Of a stretch of 64,000 nt of DNA, positions 10,613 to 21,116 are shown piece after piece. A program made the position numbers and the translations under genes. This DNA comes from Oegoconia quadripuncta. Its lineage: Eukaryota; Arthropoda; Insecta; Lepidoptera; Autostichidae. The stretch covers positions 24,395,885 to 24,459,884 of the forward strand of contig OX438751.1 in NCBI GenBank assembly GCA_949316235.1, in the 5' to 3' direction. The notes beneath the pieces are model-generated. The model worked only from the letters and a program-made list of their open reading frames with translations, was not told where the DNA came from and did no database searches. Within the stretch, counting starts at the first letter, position 1; the number at the start of each line of letters is the position of its first letter.

Positions 10613-10962
10613 ATTTCCTCTTCCTGTTGATATACAAAATCTTTCAATAAACATAAAGATACTATGAAACAGAAACTTATTAAGAAAGCATATTATAAAA
10701 TACCAGAGATTTAGATGATAAACATCCATGGAGATACCAGCTCGTGCGCATAACTACGCTTTTTCACAATTAATAATGAAATATTATTATGACTTTTGTA
10801 ACATAAAAACCTGTTTCTAAAAAAAGCAACCCTTCGAGTTTCTTGCTTATTCTTCTCAGGGGAAAATTGCCTTTTGAACAAGCAGTAGCTTTAAAAATGT
10901 ATAATCTGACTATTTTAAGTGTACCCTGTGTACCAACAAAATGAAGCATCTTTGTCTTTGAT
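10613..10962 (+). mobile_element. LINE-D 3' end inserted in SINE-B
   Basis: 5' truncated LINE-D with the end of the ORF (AAACAGAAACTTATTAAGAA and CATATTATAAAATA), the 3' UTR signature GAGTTTCTTGCTTATTCTTC, and the terminal TGACTATTTTAAGTGTACCC segment. It interrupts SINE-B inside a conserved word, so it is the younger insertion. Confidence 0.8.
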
Positions 10963-11065
10963 CACACAAACATTTACCCGTCGCGGGATTCGAACCCGCA
11001 ACCGTTGATTTGGCTGACAGCGTTACTCTCCAAATTCGTTTGAGATCTACTACACCAATCGGCCG
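10963..11065 (-). mobile_element. SINE-B head (other half of the split copy)
   Basis: ATCACACAAACATTTACCC, B-box rev. comp. GGATTCGAACC and a head ending CACCAATCGGCCG. A short extra stretch (about 11030-11050) sits inside the head. Confidence 0.8.
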
Positions 11066-11283
11066 ATTTAATTGTTTTTATATCTGATAAACGATGTCTT
11101 CTTCAATTTTTAATCGATTCTGATGATTATTTTTTTTGACAGGGTTTGCGTGAGTGGTCTTACCTAATACTTTTATGAAGAATAATTGAATAGCATTCAT
11201 TTATTTGCAGTAAAAACCAACAATACCAGTAGATATGCATATCAGTATAAAAGTCAGTTGTTTTGCCAATTCTTGGCGATTAA

Positions 11284-11625
11284 ATTTTTTTTTTTTTTTT
11301 AATGCATAACGGGTGGGTACTTGACCTCAATCACACCTGACGTTAAGTGAAGATGAGGTCGAAGATGGAAGCGTACTGACCCGGAAACCCCAACACATTT
11401 GGGGGACTGGCTATCTTATCTCTGACAACCGGAACACGACAATGCTATTAACATTGCTGCTTGGCGGCAGATTTATATAAGATGGTGGTAGCTAGCCAGG
11501 CGGACATTTAAAATGCCCTACCACCAACCAAACCGAGTACTTAAACATGTACCCCGCTGGGGATCGAACCCGCGACCTCCGAATCGTAAACCCAATGTTG
11601 TTTACATTGATCCACGGAGGCGGTT
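11284..11625 (-). mobile_element. SINE-C, full length
   Basis: One of the best copies: T-run, AATGCATAACGGGTGGGTAC, all body blocks, rev. comp. B-box GGATCGAACC near 11560 and the complete head to CACGGAGGCGGTT. Confidence 0.92.
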
Positions 11626-11693
11626 GTTATTTTACGGAACACTAGTTGCACAAGTTTAACTCTGACTTCAACTTAAAATATAGTATTTAGGTC

Positions 11694-12068
11694 TACAGGG
11701 TGAAATTTAATTCGTGTAATTCCCATTAACTGGTGACGTCACTCTTGATTATGAACAACTTTCGCTCAAAAAATTTTCGATTACCCATTTGTATGGGTAA
11801 TGTTGGTTTCAGAATGGTTTACCTTGCGCTAAACCATTCTGAAACTTTAGTATGGAACTCCAAGAATTTTCGGCTGAGTTTGGCTATGTTTCCTATTGGT
11901 TAGTTGTTCTTAACCAGGAGTGGGGTCACCAGCCGAAAATTGTTGGACTTCCATATTAAAGGTGGTTTCAGAATGGTTTACTTAGTATGGGTAATCGAAA
12001 ATTTTTTGATCGAAATCGACTAAGGTCATCAGTTAATGGGAATTACATGAATTCAAATTCACCTGTAT
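11694..12068. mobile_element. Foldback MITE with concentric inverted repeats
   Basis: The outer arms (11694-11745 and 12018-12068) share GTAATTCCCATTAACTG, and the middle arms share AAAAAATTTTCGATTACCCA. Inner pairs are CCATTCTGAAAC-type words and CCAAGAATTTTCGGCTG against CAGCCGAAAATTGTTGG. A small perfect hairpin (GGTTTCAGAATGGTTTA and complement) lies at 11812-11842. There is no coding capacity; the 116-residue ORF overlapping its right edge is not credible. Confidence 0.7.
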
Positions 12069-12974
12069 ATCCCTGCAGTGGGATGTTGACGGATTGATGA
12101 TGATGATAGTATTTTCGTAGAAAAAGTAATATATACACGTACGTCATACGTATTATAATAAGTATATGTGGTATTAGGTTAGAGGAATATCGAAGGATTG
12201 TCAAACAAGTGAGTTCCTGCCGTATTATAATATAGTACATTCTGTATATATTTAAACCATTTATTTCCACACACCGAAAAAAAAACCACAACAACATACA
12301 AGAAATCAAAACAGAGTAAAACAAGGTCCGCATCCCACAAACCGCTCTCGAGATCGAGATGGCCACCAGCTCACGCTTGAGAACCTGTTTCATATTGAAA
12401 CAGTATCAAAAAAATAAAAATAAAAGAAAACTATAATATCGAGATCGAGACGCGATCCCAGTCTCAAGATCGATCCACCAACATGGCTCTATATATCAAC
12501 TTATCAACACCCTTACTCGTCCCCACTGTTGGGGCTCAGCCTCCTCTCACTGGGAGAGGGTATGGGCCACGCGGCCCATATAATAATAATTAAAATGATA
12601 AATTATGTATATTATGTAATTATTTTGTGCATTCAAAATTTTGCAAAGCACTCGTTAAGCTCCAAAGTTAAACGTAGTCACCTGAGCAAGCGCATAAATA
12701 GGGCATTAGGCGAGTCAAGTCGTTATTAAAATATTTTCGCCGTGAGATTTAATAGACGGGGCGGTACGGGCGCGCGGTCCACGCATAAATCCTACTTGTA
12801 TCATGGTGATGCGGTGTTGACACGTCTGCGCCAACTTTTGAAAACTTCGACCAATGTCGGCCGATCTGTCCAAGCTGACTCTTTACTGATTAGTTTACAA
12901 AACAAGGCGCGATCACTTCGATAAACTTCGATAAACATTATGGGGTAAAAATATAATTGTATCTTCCTTATTTA
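12069..12974. other. Unassigned sequence with a LINE-like scrap
   Basis: Around 12520-12580, CTCACTGGGAGAGGGTATGGG resembles blocks near 50630 and 50870 (RTE/5S-linked repeat tails). No convincing coding exon. Confidence 0.35.
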
Positions 12975-13055
12975 AACAATAAAATTAAAATGACTGTTCA
13001 TTCACAAATCTTACTCCGCAGAGAAGAACAAGCAAGACTCAAAGGTTAAGTAGGT
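12975..13055 (-). mobile_element. LINE-D 3' UTR scrap
   Basis: GTTCATTCACAAATCTTACT followed by AGAAGAACAAGCAAGACTC is the reverse complement of the LINE-D 3' UTR signature. Confidence 0.5.
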
Positions 13056-13519
13056 TTTGGGTTACGATTTAAAGCTAATAAATAAGTGTTATTAGAAAAA
13101 AATGAAAATGCGCAAAAATGATATTCCGTAGCAATTATTTGTGTTTTTTTGCATTGTCCCCAAAATTTTCATTGTTTTACCGAATCACAAATTGTAACCC
13201 ATAAATATTATTATTTTTAATGTATGCAACACAGTATTAATTAATTTACAATATTAAGTAATTATCTAGCTATCTGTGATTTATAAGCTCGAGCTAGGTT
13301 GTAAATAAAAGAATTCTCAGATGGAAATTAGTTAGGTCGTTTGGATGATATTTAGCTTCTAACACAGTTGCTTAGATTTATCACTCACACTCATGTGAGT
13401 GAGAGAGAGAGAGGGCTGCCACATGTAAGAGTTCCTGAAAATTTGTTGATGCTTCGACCCACAAATCAGAGCGATAATTGTTATGTGCATAGAATTTCAG
13501 TCGGATGACATTTGTAAAA
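13056..13519. other. Unassigned sequence with short GA tract
   Basis: Only a short (GA)n run at about 13399-13412 was noted. Confidence 0.35.
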
Positions 13520-13806
13520 TGTGTTAAAACTCCATCCACATCACCTGGATGAGTGGAAGTCTACCACTGTACATTTCTCAAGAAACTTCCTACCACGTAC
13601 GACCACCCTGTGGAACGGACTTCCTGCAGCGGTATTCCCGAACGAGTACGACATTGGAACCTTCAAGAAACAAGCCTACACCTTCATCAAAGGCCGGCAA
13701 CGCATCTGTGATCCTTTTGGTGTTGCGGGTGTCCATGGGCGGCGGTGATTGCTTTCCATCAGGTGACCCGCATGCTCGTTTGCCGCCCTCTCATATAAAA
13801 TAAAAA
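13520..13806 (+). mobile_element. LINE 3' end, reverse transcriptase C-terminus and poly(A)
   Basis: A 75-residue open frame (13521-13748) ends a non-LTR polyprotein: [10 protein letters not shown] followed by F-K-K-Q-A-Y and K-G-R-Q-R, the usual close of jockey/CR1-like reverse transcriptases. It is followed by CCATCAGGTGACCCGCATGC and an A-rich tail. The same family end, diverged, is inserted in LINE-D at 45327-45511. The catalytic core is not present. Confidence 0.75.
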
Positions 13807-14161
13807 AAAATTGACAGTACTCTAATAAATGTATGAAACTTCCGAGTTGTTGAAAATTAGGCAGTTCATCCAAGTCGTGGGGGCAAACTGTCCGTAACAC
13901 CAAGGTTGGTCGACAAATGTGGACCCAGAATAATGCGGTCGAGTTTTTTATTGGAGCGAAAACGGCATTCATTACCTTGCGATTTATGAGCGGCCCGCGT
14001 TACCGCGCCGATCATAGTTATGAATATGAGATGACCCTTATTTAATGTTCTCGATAAATTGTGCGACTCGTTCGTTAGCCATCAAAATTTGACGGAGTTA
14101 AGGTCTGGCCGTTATTTATGTTATTACTATGTTAGTTCCAATAAAAGTAACCGAACATATT
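13807..14161. other. Unassigned sequence
   Basis: No gene or repeat recognised between the LINE tail and the giant palindrome. Confidence 0.35.
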
Positions 14162-14809
14162 AGTATAAGATCCGGCCATAGAAATATATACCCTCATCTG
14201 TTATTCGACTATAACAAAATTATTATGTTAGTTAATGAATATATTAATACATTGAAAATGGGTTGCCTAGCTAAATCGCGGGCCAAACGGTTAATTAATG
14301 TAAATCCAAATTAATTGTTTTTCAATTAACTTCCCCGATTTGTTATTTATAAAAATCGACCATTATCTGAAAGAACATAACATAAGGAACTGGAAAAATA
14401 TAGGTTGCCTACTTTCCCTTCAGCCTAACTATGGAGTTGTCATGTATAAACATGCGAGCAAGCGTTATTAATATACCCTCATCAGTTATTTAATTGATTT
14501 TTTTTTTTAATTAAACGTTATTTTATTCTCTTTCTAACAGTATAAGGTTGCCTCAGTAAAAGTTTGTCACATGCACGGTTGCTGTGATTTTAGATGCATC
14601 GTATAAGCGAGCTACATTGAATAAATATTGGATTTAAGTCAGATTAAATATTAAAAATGGTATCAAATACTTTTCACTCACATATTTATTTAATAACAAT
14701 ACATAATTATAATTACATAAAAATTAGAAAATTTTTTTGTTTACATATTTTGATTCATGAATAGCAAAAATATTTTTTAATATCTACTAAAAAATTATAT
14801 AAAAATTTT
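14162..14809 (+). repeat. Left arm of the giant palindrome
   Basis: Carries internal direct repeats. GGTTGCCT occurs at 14271, 14403 and 14546, and a TATACCCTCATC motif followed by GTTATT occurs at about 14187 and 14473. These look like subterminal repeats that could bind a transposase. Confidence 0.8.
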
Positions 14810-14833
14810 CCAATAAAATATTTTTTTTAAAAT

Positions 14834-15060
14834 TTATTCTGCTTCTGATTCGTCAGAAGTACTGATATCAAAATCGAATTGTTCATCGTTATCTTCTTTT
14901 GATTCGGTGACTATATCCTCCACTTGTAAGGGCGTTGGGTCCCAATCAAACCACGTTGGCTTCAAGTAGCCATCCAAAAACCAACCACAATCTTCAGGAC
15001 TTAGATTGACACAACGTGCATTTGTTGCATGAAGCCACATTGAATTGACGTAAATTGTGC
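14834..15060 (-). pseudogene. Acidic C-terminal tail ORF, probably a transposase remnant
   Basis: An open frame ending at the TAA at 14834-14836 encodes about 68 residues after an internal ATG (15038-15040). It has a hydrophobic/aromatic part (S-P-E-D-C-G-W-F, then K-P-T-W-F-D-W-D) and a strongly acidic Ser/Glu/Asp tail. In the same frame it extends upstream to TGC at about 15058, directly preceded by TTGTTTAG, which would serve as a 3' splice site. Beyond it the frame is closed. Its position beside the inner end of the left arm suggests the last exon of the element's own, otherwise deleted, transposase. I do not recognise the family with certainty. Confidence 0.45.
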
Positions 15061-15170
15061 ACTAAACAATTCATTCTTTTTTTTCCATTTAATTTCTTGT
15101 ATCGATTTAAAACCTTTCGTGGCCAACTCATGACTATTTAGTTCTGTAGTGTTGTATTACAAGCAACAAT

Positions 15171-15310
15171 GGTGTCGATTCGGATGTACACCAACGAAAC
15201 TAAAACCAGTTTTGGCGTGGTGCCGTCGCATCGTACTATTCCAGGGAGAAAGAGACAGTACTACTTTAAAACTAGTTTTAGTTTAGTCGGTGTACATCCG
15301 AATCGACACC
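15171..15310. mobile_element. Small MITE inside the palindrome loop
   Basis: Perfect 22-bp ends (GGTGTCGATTCGGATGTACA plus CC, and complement), continuing into a similar AAACTAAAACYAGTTTT pair; 140 bp in all. Flanked on both sides by AAT, which may be a 3-bp target duplication. No coding capacity. Confidence 0.75.
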
Positions 15311-15647
15311 AATGCGTGGTTTATTCTACCTCGAATTAAATAATCTCTCAAACTTTCGTAACGAAATGAATTGAATCAACTCAAACCCACCTTCGTGCAA
15401 ATAGAGATAAGATGACCCTATCAGTTTGAGCTTCACTATGTTGAAAGGTGAATCGGAGGCATCAAGAGAGTGCATTACATCTTCCTGCTGCCTTTTTAGA
15501 GAAAATATTCAGGTCATCTGACATGAGTAAAGGACGAGAGTGACTAAACAAATGCATATAGTGAACCAATATTGTTACTAAATGTTAAAAGAAATAATTT
15601 GGTCATAATATTTTATTACACTAAACCTGTAGCGACTTGGAGAAAGA

Positions 15648-16294
15648 AAAATTTTTATATAATTTTTTAATAGATATTAAAAAATATTTTTGCTATTCAT
15701 GAATCAAAATATGTAAACAAAAAAATTTTCTAATTTTTATGTAATTATAATTATGTATTGTTATTAAATAAATATGTGAGTGAAAAGTATTTGATACCAT
15801 TTTTAATATTTAATCTGACTTAAATCCAGTATTTATTCAATGTAGCTCGCTTGTACGACGCATCTAAAATCACAGCAACCGTGCATGTGACAAACTTTTA
15901 CTGAGGCAACCTTATACTGTTAGAAAGAGAATAAAATAACGTTTAATTTAAAAAAAAATCAATTAAATAACTGATGAGGGTATATTAATAACGCTTGCTC
16001 GCATGTTTATACATGACAACTCCATAGTTAGGCTGAAGGGAAAGTAGGCAACCTATATTTTTCCAGTTCCTTATGTTATGTTCTTTCAGATAATGGACGA
16101 TTTTTATAAATAACAAATCGGGGAAGTTAATTGAAAAACAATTAATTTGGATTTACATTAATTAACCGTTTGGCCCGCGATTTAGCTAGGCAACCCATTT
16201 TCAATGTATTAATATATTCATTAACTAACATAATAATTTTGTTATAGTCGAATAACAGATGAGGGTATATATTTCTATGGCCGGATCTTATACT
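15648..16294 (-). repeat. Right arm of the giant palindrome
   Basis: Inverted copy of 14162-14809 with the same subterminal motifs in mirrored order. Differences from the left arm include TACGACGCATC against GATGCATCGTATAAGC near 15854. Confidence 0.8.
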
Positions 16295-16564
16295 ATATGC
16301 ACTAAGCGTTTCGCTTCATAAAACGCTTTTTACACTATAGTATGGGGTTCGATCTTTTTTTTATATATAAATTATAGGAGTTATAGTCAGTCGTTTAAAG
16401 GCAATAGGCAATACTGAATTGTCTTCGGCGTTTTCGGTAACATCGTAAGTTTACCTCAGGTGAGGTAGTGGTTAAGCGCGTCTCTATTTATAAATCGCGT
16501 AAGCAAACCTCAATGCACAGTCACGATCTACACCAAAGAGATCGTCGATTTCCTATACATATAT

Positions 16565-16887
16565 AACCGCCTCCGTGGTTCAATGTAAACAACATTGGGT
16601 TCACGATTCGGAGGTCGCGGGTTCGATCCCCAGCGGGGTACATGTTTAAGTACTCGGTTTGGTTGGGCATTTTAAATGGCCGCCTGGCTAGCTACCACCA
16701 TCTTATCTAAATCTGCCGCCAAGCAACAATGTTAATGGCATTGTTGTGTTCCGGTTGTCAAAGATAGCCAGTCCCCCAAATGTGTTGGGGTTTCCGGGTC
16801 AGTACGCTTCCACCTTCGACCTCATCTTCACTTAACATCAGGTGTGATTGAGGTCAGTACGAACCCGTCGTGCATAAAAAAAAAACT
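16565..16887 (+). mobile_element. SINE-C, full length
   Basis: Starts AACCGCCTCCGTGG with a good B-box GGTTCGATCCC near 16620 and ends CGTCGTGCATAAAAAA. A short deletion removes the GTGGTAG part after TTTGGTTGG. Confidence 0.92.
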
Positions 16888-17286
16888 TACCCCGAACGCT
16901 TCACGCCCTCGTGGATAAAAATAAGTATATCATGTACAAAAGTTCGCACAGATCGGCTCTAGTCGAAGCATTTGAGCATTTTCGACAATGTACCCTTACA
17001 TAAATAACCTAGTTTACCGACAAATAAAGTTCTGAGTGAAACAACAGTGAAGATAGGGTGGCGACGTAAAAATCACTTTTTACTCGCACTATCTGGTAGA
17101 CAGAGACGGTGGGTGGACCGTTAACACCTCTTTGTTACAACTTTGGGTACGAGTTGCGTATAGTATATTGAAATGTAGAGTTGTTGTGAAGTGGAGATAG
17201 GATATTTTGAGGAATGAGGCGGATTCAGCACGACACTTTAAAAACAAGCGAACTATCAGCCCACCATTATCTAATATAGGACCTAA
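16888..17286. other. Unassigned sequence
   Basis: No gene or known repeat seen; an 85-residue minus ORF overlaps the MITE-F start and is not credible. Confidence 0.35.
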
Positions 17287-17700
17287 GTCCTTACCTATGA
17301 AATTGGCGTTTTGTATGAAGAATTCCATTAAGACTGTTTTCTCCATACAAACATTTTTGATTTTTTTTTTGGGAACGGTAAATAGCTAAACTTTGTGTGT
17401 AATATCGGATAACATTAAGTTAAGTATAGGCAGCGTTAATTTTTAAAAGTAACCGCTTTATAAAAGTTTCTGCGAATCTAAGAAATGATTATGGGAAGCA
17501 CATGAAAAGAGCTCTGTTAATTTTTTTTTATTATGTGATTTAGCCCAGAAATTAAAAAATATTTCATGTGAAACCTTGAAATAATATTCTATTTTCCAAT
17601 TAAAAAACAAATTTGGATATAGCTTTGAAAATCGCAGGAATTGGTACTTATATGATTCACGAAGAAAAAAAAAACTCCAATTTAATAGGTAAAGACCCAA
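17287..17700 (+). mobile_element. MITE-F, full length
   Basis: Terminal inverted repeats CCTTACCTATGAAATTGGCG and, at the right, CTCCAATTTAATAGGTAAAG. The interior includes AAGACTGTTTTCTCCAT, GGCAGCGTTAATTTTTAAAA and AATATTTCATGTGAAACC. The same element occurs at 20222-20575 (reverse), 36541-36705 (partial), 18152-18216 (end only) and 61671-62096. Non-coding. Confidence 0.75.
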
Positions 17701-17703
17701 TAT

Positions 17704-17812
17704 GTAGGGGTATCAGGGTCAGTACGCTTCCACCTTCACTTTCGACCTCATCTTCACTTAACATCAGGTGTGATTGAGGTCAAGTACTAACCCGTTGTGC
17801 TTAAAAAAAATA
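17704..17812 (+). mobile_element. SINE-C 3' end
   Basis: Contains GGGTCAGTACGCTTCCACC, CTTCACTTAACATCAGG and CCCGTTGTGCTTAAAAAAAA. Abuts MITE-F directly. Confidence 0.8.
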
Positions 17813-17999
17813 GGGGACAGGTAGTTAGCCATGTTTGATGGAAATCGGTTTAACATAGTTGTTTGATGTACTGGATAATACTGTATATATATAGTACTGG
17901 ATTGTATTTCGAGGGTTATCTACATATATTAATCCTTTTGATTTGATTACATTGGCAATAAGTCTCGTTACTACAAACACATACATACACACACCCACA

Positions 18000-18001
<2 letters not shown>

Positions 18002-18067
<66 letters not shown>
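18002..18067 (+). repeat. (CA)n microsatellite
   Basis: About 33 uninterrupted CA units, with imperfect CA/TA units on both flanks. The Val-Cys and related reading frames across it are artefacts of the repeat. Confidence 0.95.
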
Positions 18068-18070
<3 letters not shown>

Positions 18071-18151
18071 CATACACAGACATATACACCCCTGTTTGTG
18101 TAGACAAAAATAAATATATACACAAATACATACACCCCCACAATACAAACA

Positions 18152-18216
18152 GTATGGAGAAAAGTCTTAATGAAATTCTTCATACAAAACGCCAATTTCA
18201 TAGGTAAGGTCCCCTA
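18152..18216 (-). mobile_element. MITE-F terminal fragment
   Basis: ATGGAGAAAAGTCTTAATG through CGCCAATTTCATAGGTAAGG: one end with its inverted repeat only. Confidence 0.7.
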
Positions 18217-18330
18217 ATAGGGGACTGTAATCTTATCTCTGACAACCGGAACACAACCTTGCTGTTTGGCGGCAGATTTAGATAAGATGGTGGTAGCTAG
18301 CCAGGCGGCAATTAAAATTCCCTACTACCA
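18217..18330 (-). mobile_element. SINE-C internal fragment
   Basis: CTTATCTCTGACAACCGGAA and GATAAGATGGTGGTAGCTAG, ending near ACTACCAACCGAAT. Both ends are missing. Confidence 0.8.
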
Positions 18331-18914
18331 ACCGAATATTTAGTCTTTAATATAAAAAACTGCATGCAAATTGGACCACGCTTTAATGATACATCCCGAC
18401 AAAACATCTGACGTTTTTCGTCGGGGTTTAAAAATGCCATAGATGTAACGCTTCAGCTGCTACGAAGCAGCGCTACGACGTAGCGCGTAGCAGCGTTTAG
18501 CCGCTATGTATGTACCGAAAAGCCACGTAGCATAACGAAATAGGTATAGCTGTTCAAAACTTCGGATTTTCATAGAAATGAAACCTGGCACTCAGCATAG
18601 ACTTTTTAATTTTAAGTATAAGAAAAACATATCTGTCGCCATTTTTGGTGTCGGTGGCCGTACCTTTATATAACCTGCTTGCCTAAAACCGGCTTGCCTT
18701 ATTATATCCACGTTCAGGACTAATAAATATTTAAGCAGTATAGAAAATCTCTGATTAAAACATTTCCATGACTGAAACGTCCGTGATTGGTTACCTGTCT
18801 AATTTCACTAGCTGTGTAAAAACTACAAAATCATTATCGGGCTTGCCCTATTTTGAAAACATAGGCACGACATTGTGTGTTATCAAAGTTTTATTGCGAG
18901 TTTTATAGTGTCAC
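18331..18914. other. Unassigned sequence with a small GC-rich repeat
   Basis: 18460-18500 contains overlapping GTAGCGC/TAGCAGCG words. No feature boundaries can be supported. Confidence 0.35.
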
Positions 18915-19821
18915 CAGTGTCTCCAACTCTCTGTGTCAAAATTACGGTGTTACCAGTCCAAAATTACGGTATATCGTAAAAAATTACGGTAAATAATAAA
19001 TTATAAATACGGTAAAACTACGACAGATTGCCAGATATGAAAATTGTTTAATTTAAGCTTTTAGTATTCTCCTATTTATGTTATCAATATCATCGATTAA
19101 TTCTTTTAATTCTAAACTTAAAAAAATATAATTTTCAAGAAAATATTATATTACAATAGTGCCGTTGCAGTAGTAGTTGTAGTTTCATGTATCTACTGAA
19201 CAGACAATTCGGTGGCACTGTGGGCCTACTTTATAAAAATAAGTGAGGGTAATAATTGAAGGTGGGAGAATTCTTTTATTTTTATATGAGTAGATATCTG
19301 TAGATATTAAAAGCAACACATACCTACACAATAAATTGCAGCACTAAAGTGTATTGTAACATATTATTATACCATTACTGTAGGTACTGTTTTTGCACCA
19401 ATGTACAAAATACTAGAAATAAAGAGAATCAAAAATATACCAAATAAACCACTCCTTGCATACTGTAAGCGATGGGGATAGTAATTGAAGGCCGGAACTT
19501 GTTTGAATTACGTGTAATAGATTCAATTAACAATTTATAAAAAATATAGCAATGTGCACATGACGGTGCTGGAGAAAGGAATGCCAGCTCACGGGCCGCC
19601 GTCGCCGCTCCACCTCGCCCCTCAGCCCCCTCTCACTCCATAGTGCCGTTCTTAACACATACTAATAAATCTCCTTGTTACCATGACTTAAATTTGTTTA
19701 TATTGTGTTGCTAACCAAATTACGGTAGAAAGTCGCACCGTAATGACATGTCTACGGTAGGTGGTAGATTTATAAAAAATACGGTAGGTCTACCGTAATT
19801 ACGGCGTAGTTGGAGACAATG
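18915..19821. mobile_element. hAT-like nonautonomous element with TACGGTA subterminal motifs
   Basis: Ends are CAGTGTCTCCAACT on the left and the complement of CATTGTCTCCAACT on the right (a CAGTG-type start is usual for many hAT elements). TTACGGT/ATACGGTA words cluster within about 110 bp of the left end and 100 bp of the right end. There is no ORF and no clear 8-bp target duplication. A GC-rich block lies at 19590-19640. The hAT assignment is inference. Confidence 0.55.
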
Positions 19822-20221
19822 AATCAAAGACTACAATGTATCAATGAATGTCACATAATAATATGTTCGCATCTATTTCAAATTCTTAATCAGCAAAACA
19901 AGTAACCCGAACTCCTATGTAATGCGGGCAACACAAAAAGACTCACAAATGACACATATGATTAAAATCATAAACTCACTCAGTTAATTTATTAAACATT
20001 TCACATGGGGGTGGAGCTCGGCATGGCTGGGGCGAAATCCGACCCGTGACGGCTACCTACAATTCCACGTCAGATATGTACGTGTTAACAATTAAAAATC
20101 TGTGTAAATCAGTCTGATATCCGTACCCCCGAATTATAACACGCTATACATAAACATGGGGAATTATTGAGGTAATAATTCCGGTACAGTACGCCCAGCC
20201 ATGGTGAATTAATAGTGCTTT
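19822..20221. other. Unassigned sequence
   Basis: Nothing recognised. Confidence 0.35.
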
Positions 20222-20575
20222 CTTTACCTATGAAATTGGAGTTTTTTTTCTTCGTTAATCATATGTACCAATTCCTGCGATTTTCAAAAATTGACTTTTA
20301 AAATTTTATTAATTTATTTATAATAAAAAAAATTTGAACAGAGCTCTTTTCATGTGCTTCCTATAATCATTTCTTAGATTCGCTGAAACTTTCATAAAGC
20401 GGTTACTTTTAAAAATTAACGCTGCCTATACTTAATGTCATCCGATAATACACACAAAGTTTAGCTAAATTTGGAATTGCCGTTCCCAAAAAAAAAAAAA
20501 ATCAAAAATGTTTGTATGGAGAAAACAGTCCTAATGAAATTCTTCATACAAAACGCCAATTTCATAGATAAGGTA
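20222..20575 (-). mobile_element. MITE-F, internally deleted
   Basis: Left end TTACCTATGAAATTGGAG, right end CGCCAATTTCATAGATAAGG. The middle part with the AATATTTCATGTGAAACC block is missing. Confidence 0.72.
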
Positions 20576-21116
20576 AGAAGGTTAAGTAACAAAACAGTCA
20601 GTAGCAAAACACTATATACATCGGATTGAAAAGAAGACGGATGAAAAAAAATGTGGCGCTGTGTCGCGTCCAAGGATATTTCTTTGTTATTGAAGAAAGG
20701 TTGATTGTATGGGACAGAAAGTCATAAGGTCCCCGCTAATAGCAATATAAAAAAACATAGCAAGTTTAAAACTAACGAACTAAAAATCATGTGTAGAAAG
20801 CCATCACTACACGAATTCTATGGCGAAAATTTACCTCTCCACAATATATTAGGCGCGCAAACTTAAAGACAGGCGCTAACTTAATAGCGATCGATCGTTA
20901 GCGACTCCGGTAACTAAGTTTAGCGACTGATCCACATTAGCGATAATTAGGCAGGGTTGCCGACTCGACGATACGATGGAAGTTACGGAATGGATTAAGC
21001 GATTTGTGCTTTGAAAAGTGTCTGTGGAAACTTAGCTATCGTGACTGTTGGATGTACATTTTTTAAATGTGTCAGGAGATAGATAGATCTTTGTTTTGCA
21101 GAGCGCTCACGCAATT
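20576..21116. other. Unassigned sequence
   Basis: Contains a cluster of TAGCGA words (20885-20945), similar in flavour to 56310-56370. No class assigned. Confidence 0.35.

Larger units (their letters stand above)
14162..16294. mobile_element. Giant palindrome / foldback element, 2.13 kb
   Basis: Left arm 14162-14809 and right arm 15648-16294 are near-identical inverted copies (~648 bp) starting AGTATAAGATCCGGCCATAG; only scattered substitutions were seen. The loop is 838 bp. The outermost bases can be read as TA-flanked (TA|GTATAAG), and a looser match extends to CATAT on both sides, so the exact edge and target duplication are unclear. The loop holds a small ORF on the minus strand and a separate MITE. 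I interpret it as an internally deleted long-TIR DNA transposon; the superfamily is not known. Confidence 0.85.

Noticed and set aside
12043..12393. 116-residue minus-strand ORF
   Set aside because: Starts in unique AT-rich sequence and ends in a foldback element; no motif or codon signal.
17825..18201. Cys/Val-rich minus-strand ORFs
   Set aside because: Produced by the (CA)n microsatellite in all frames.
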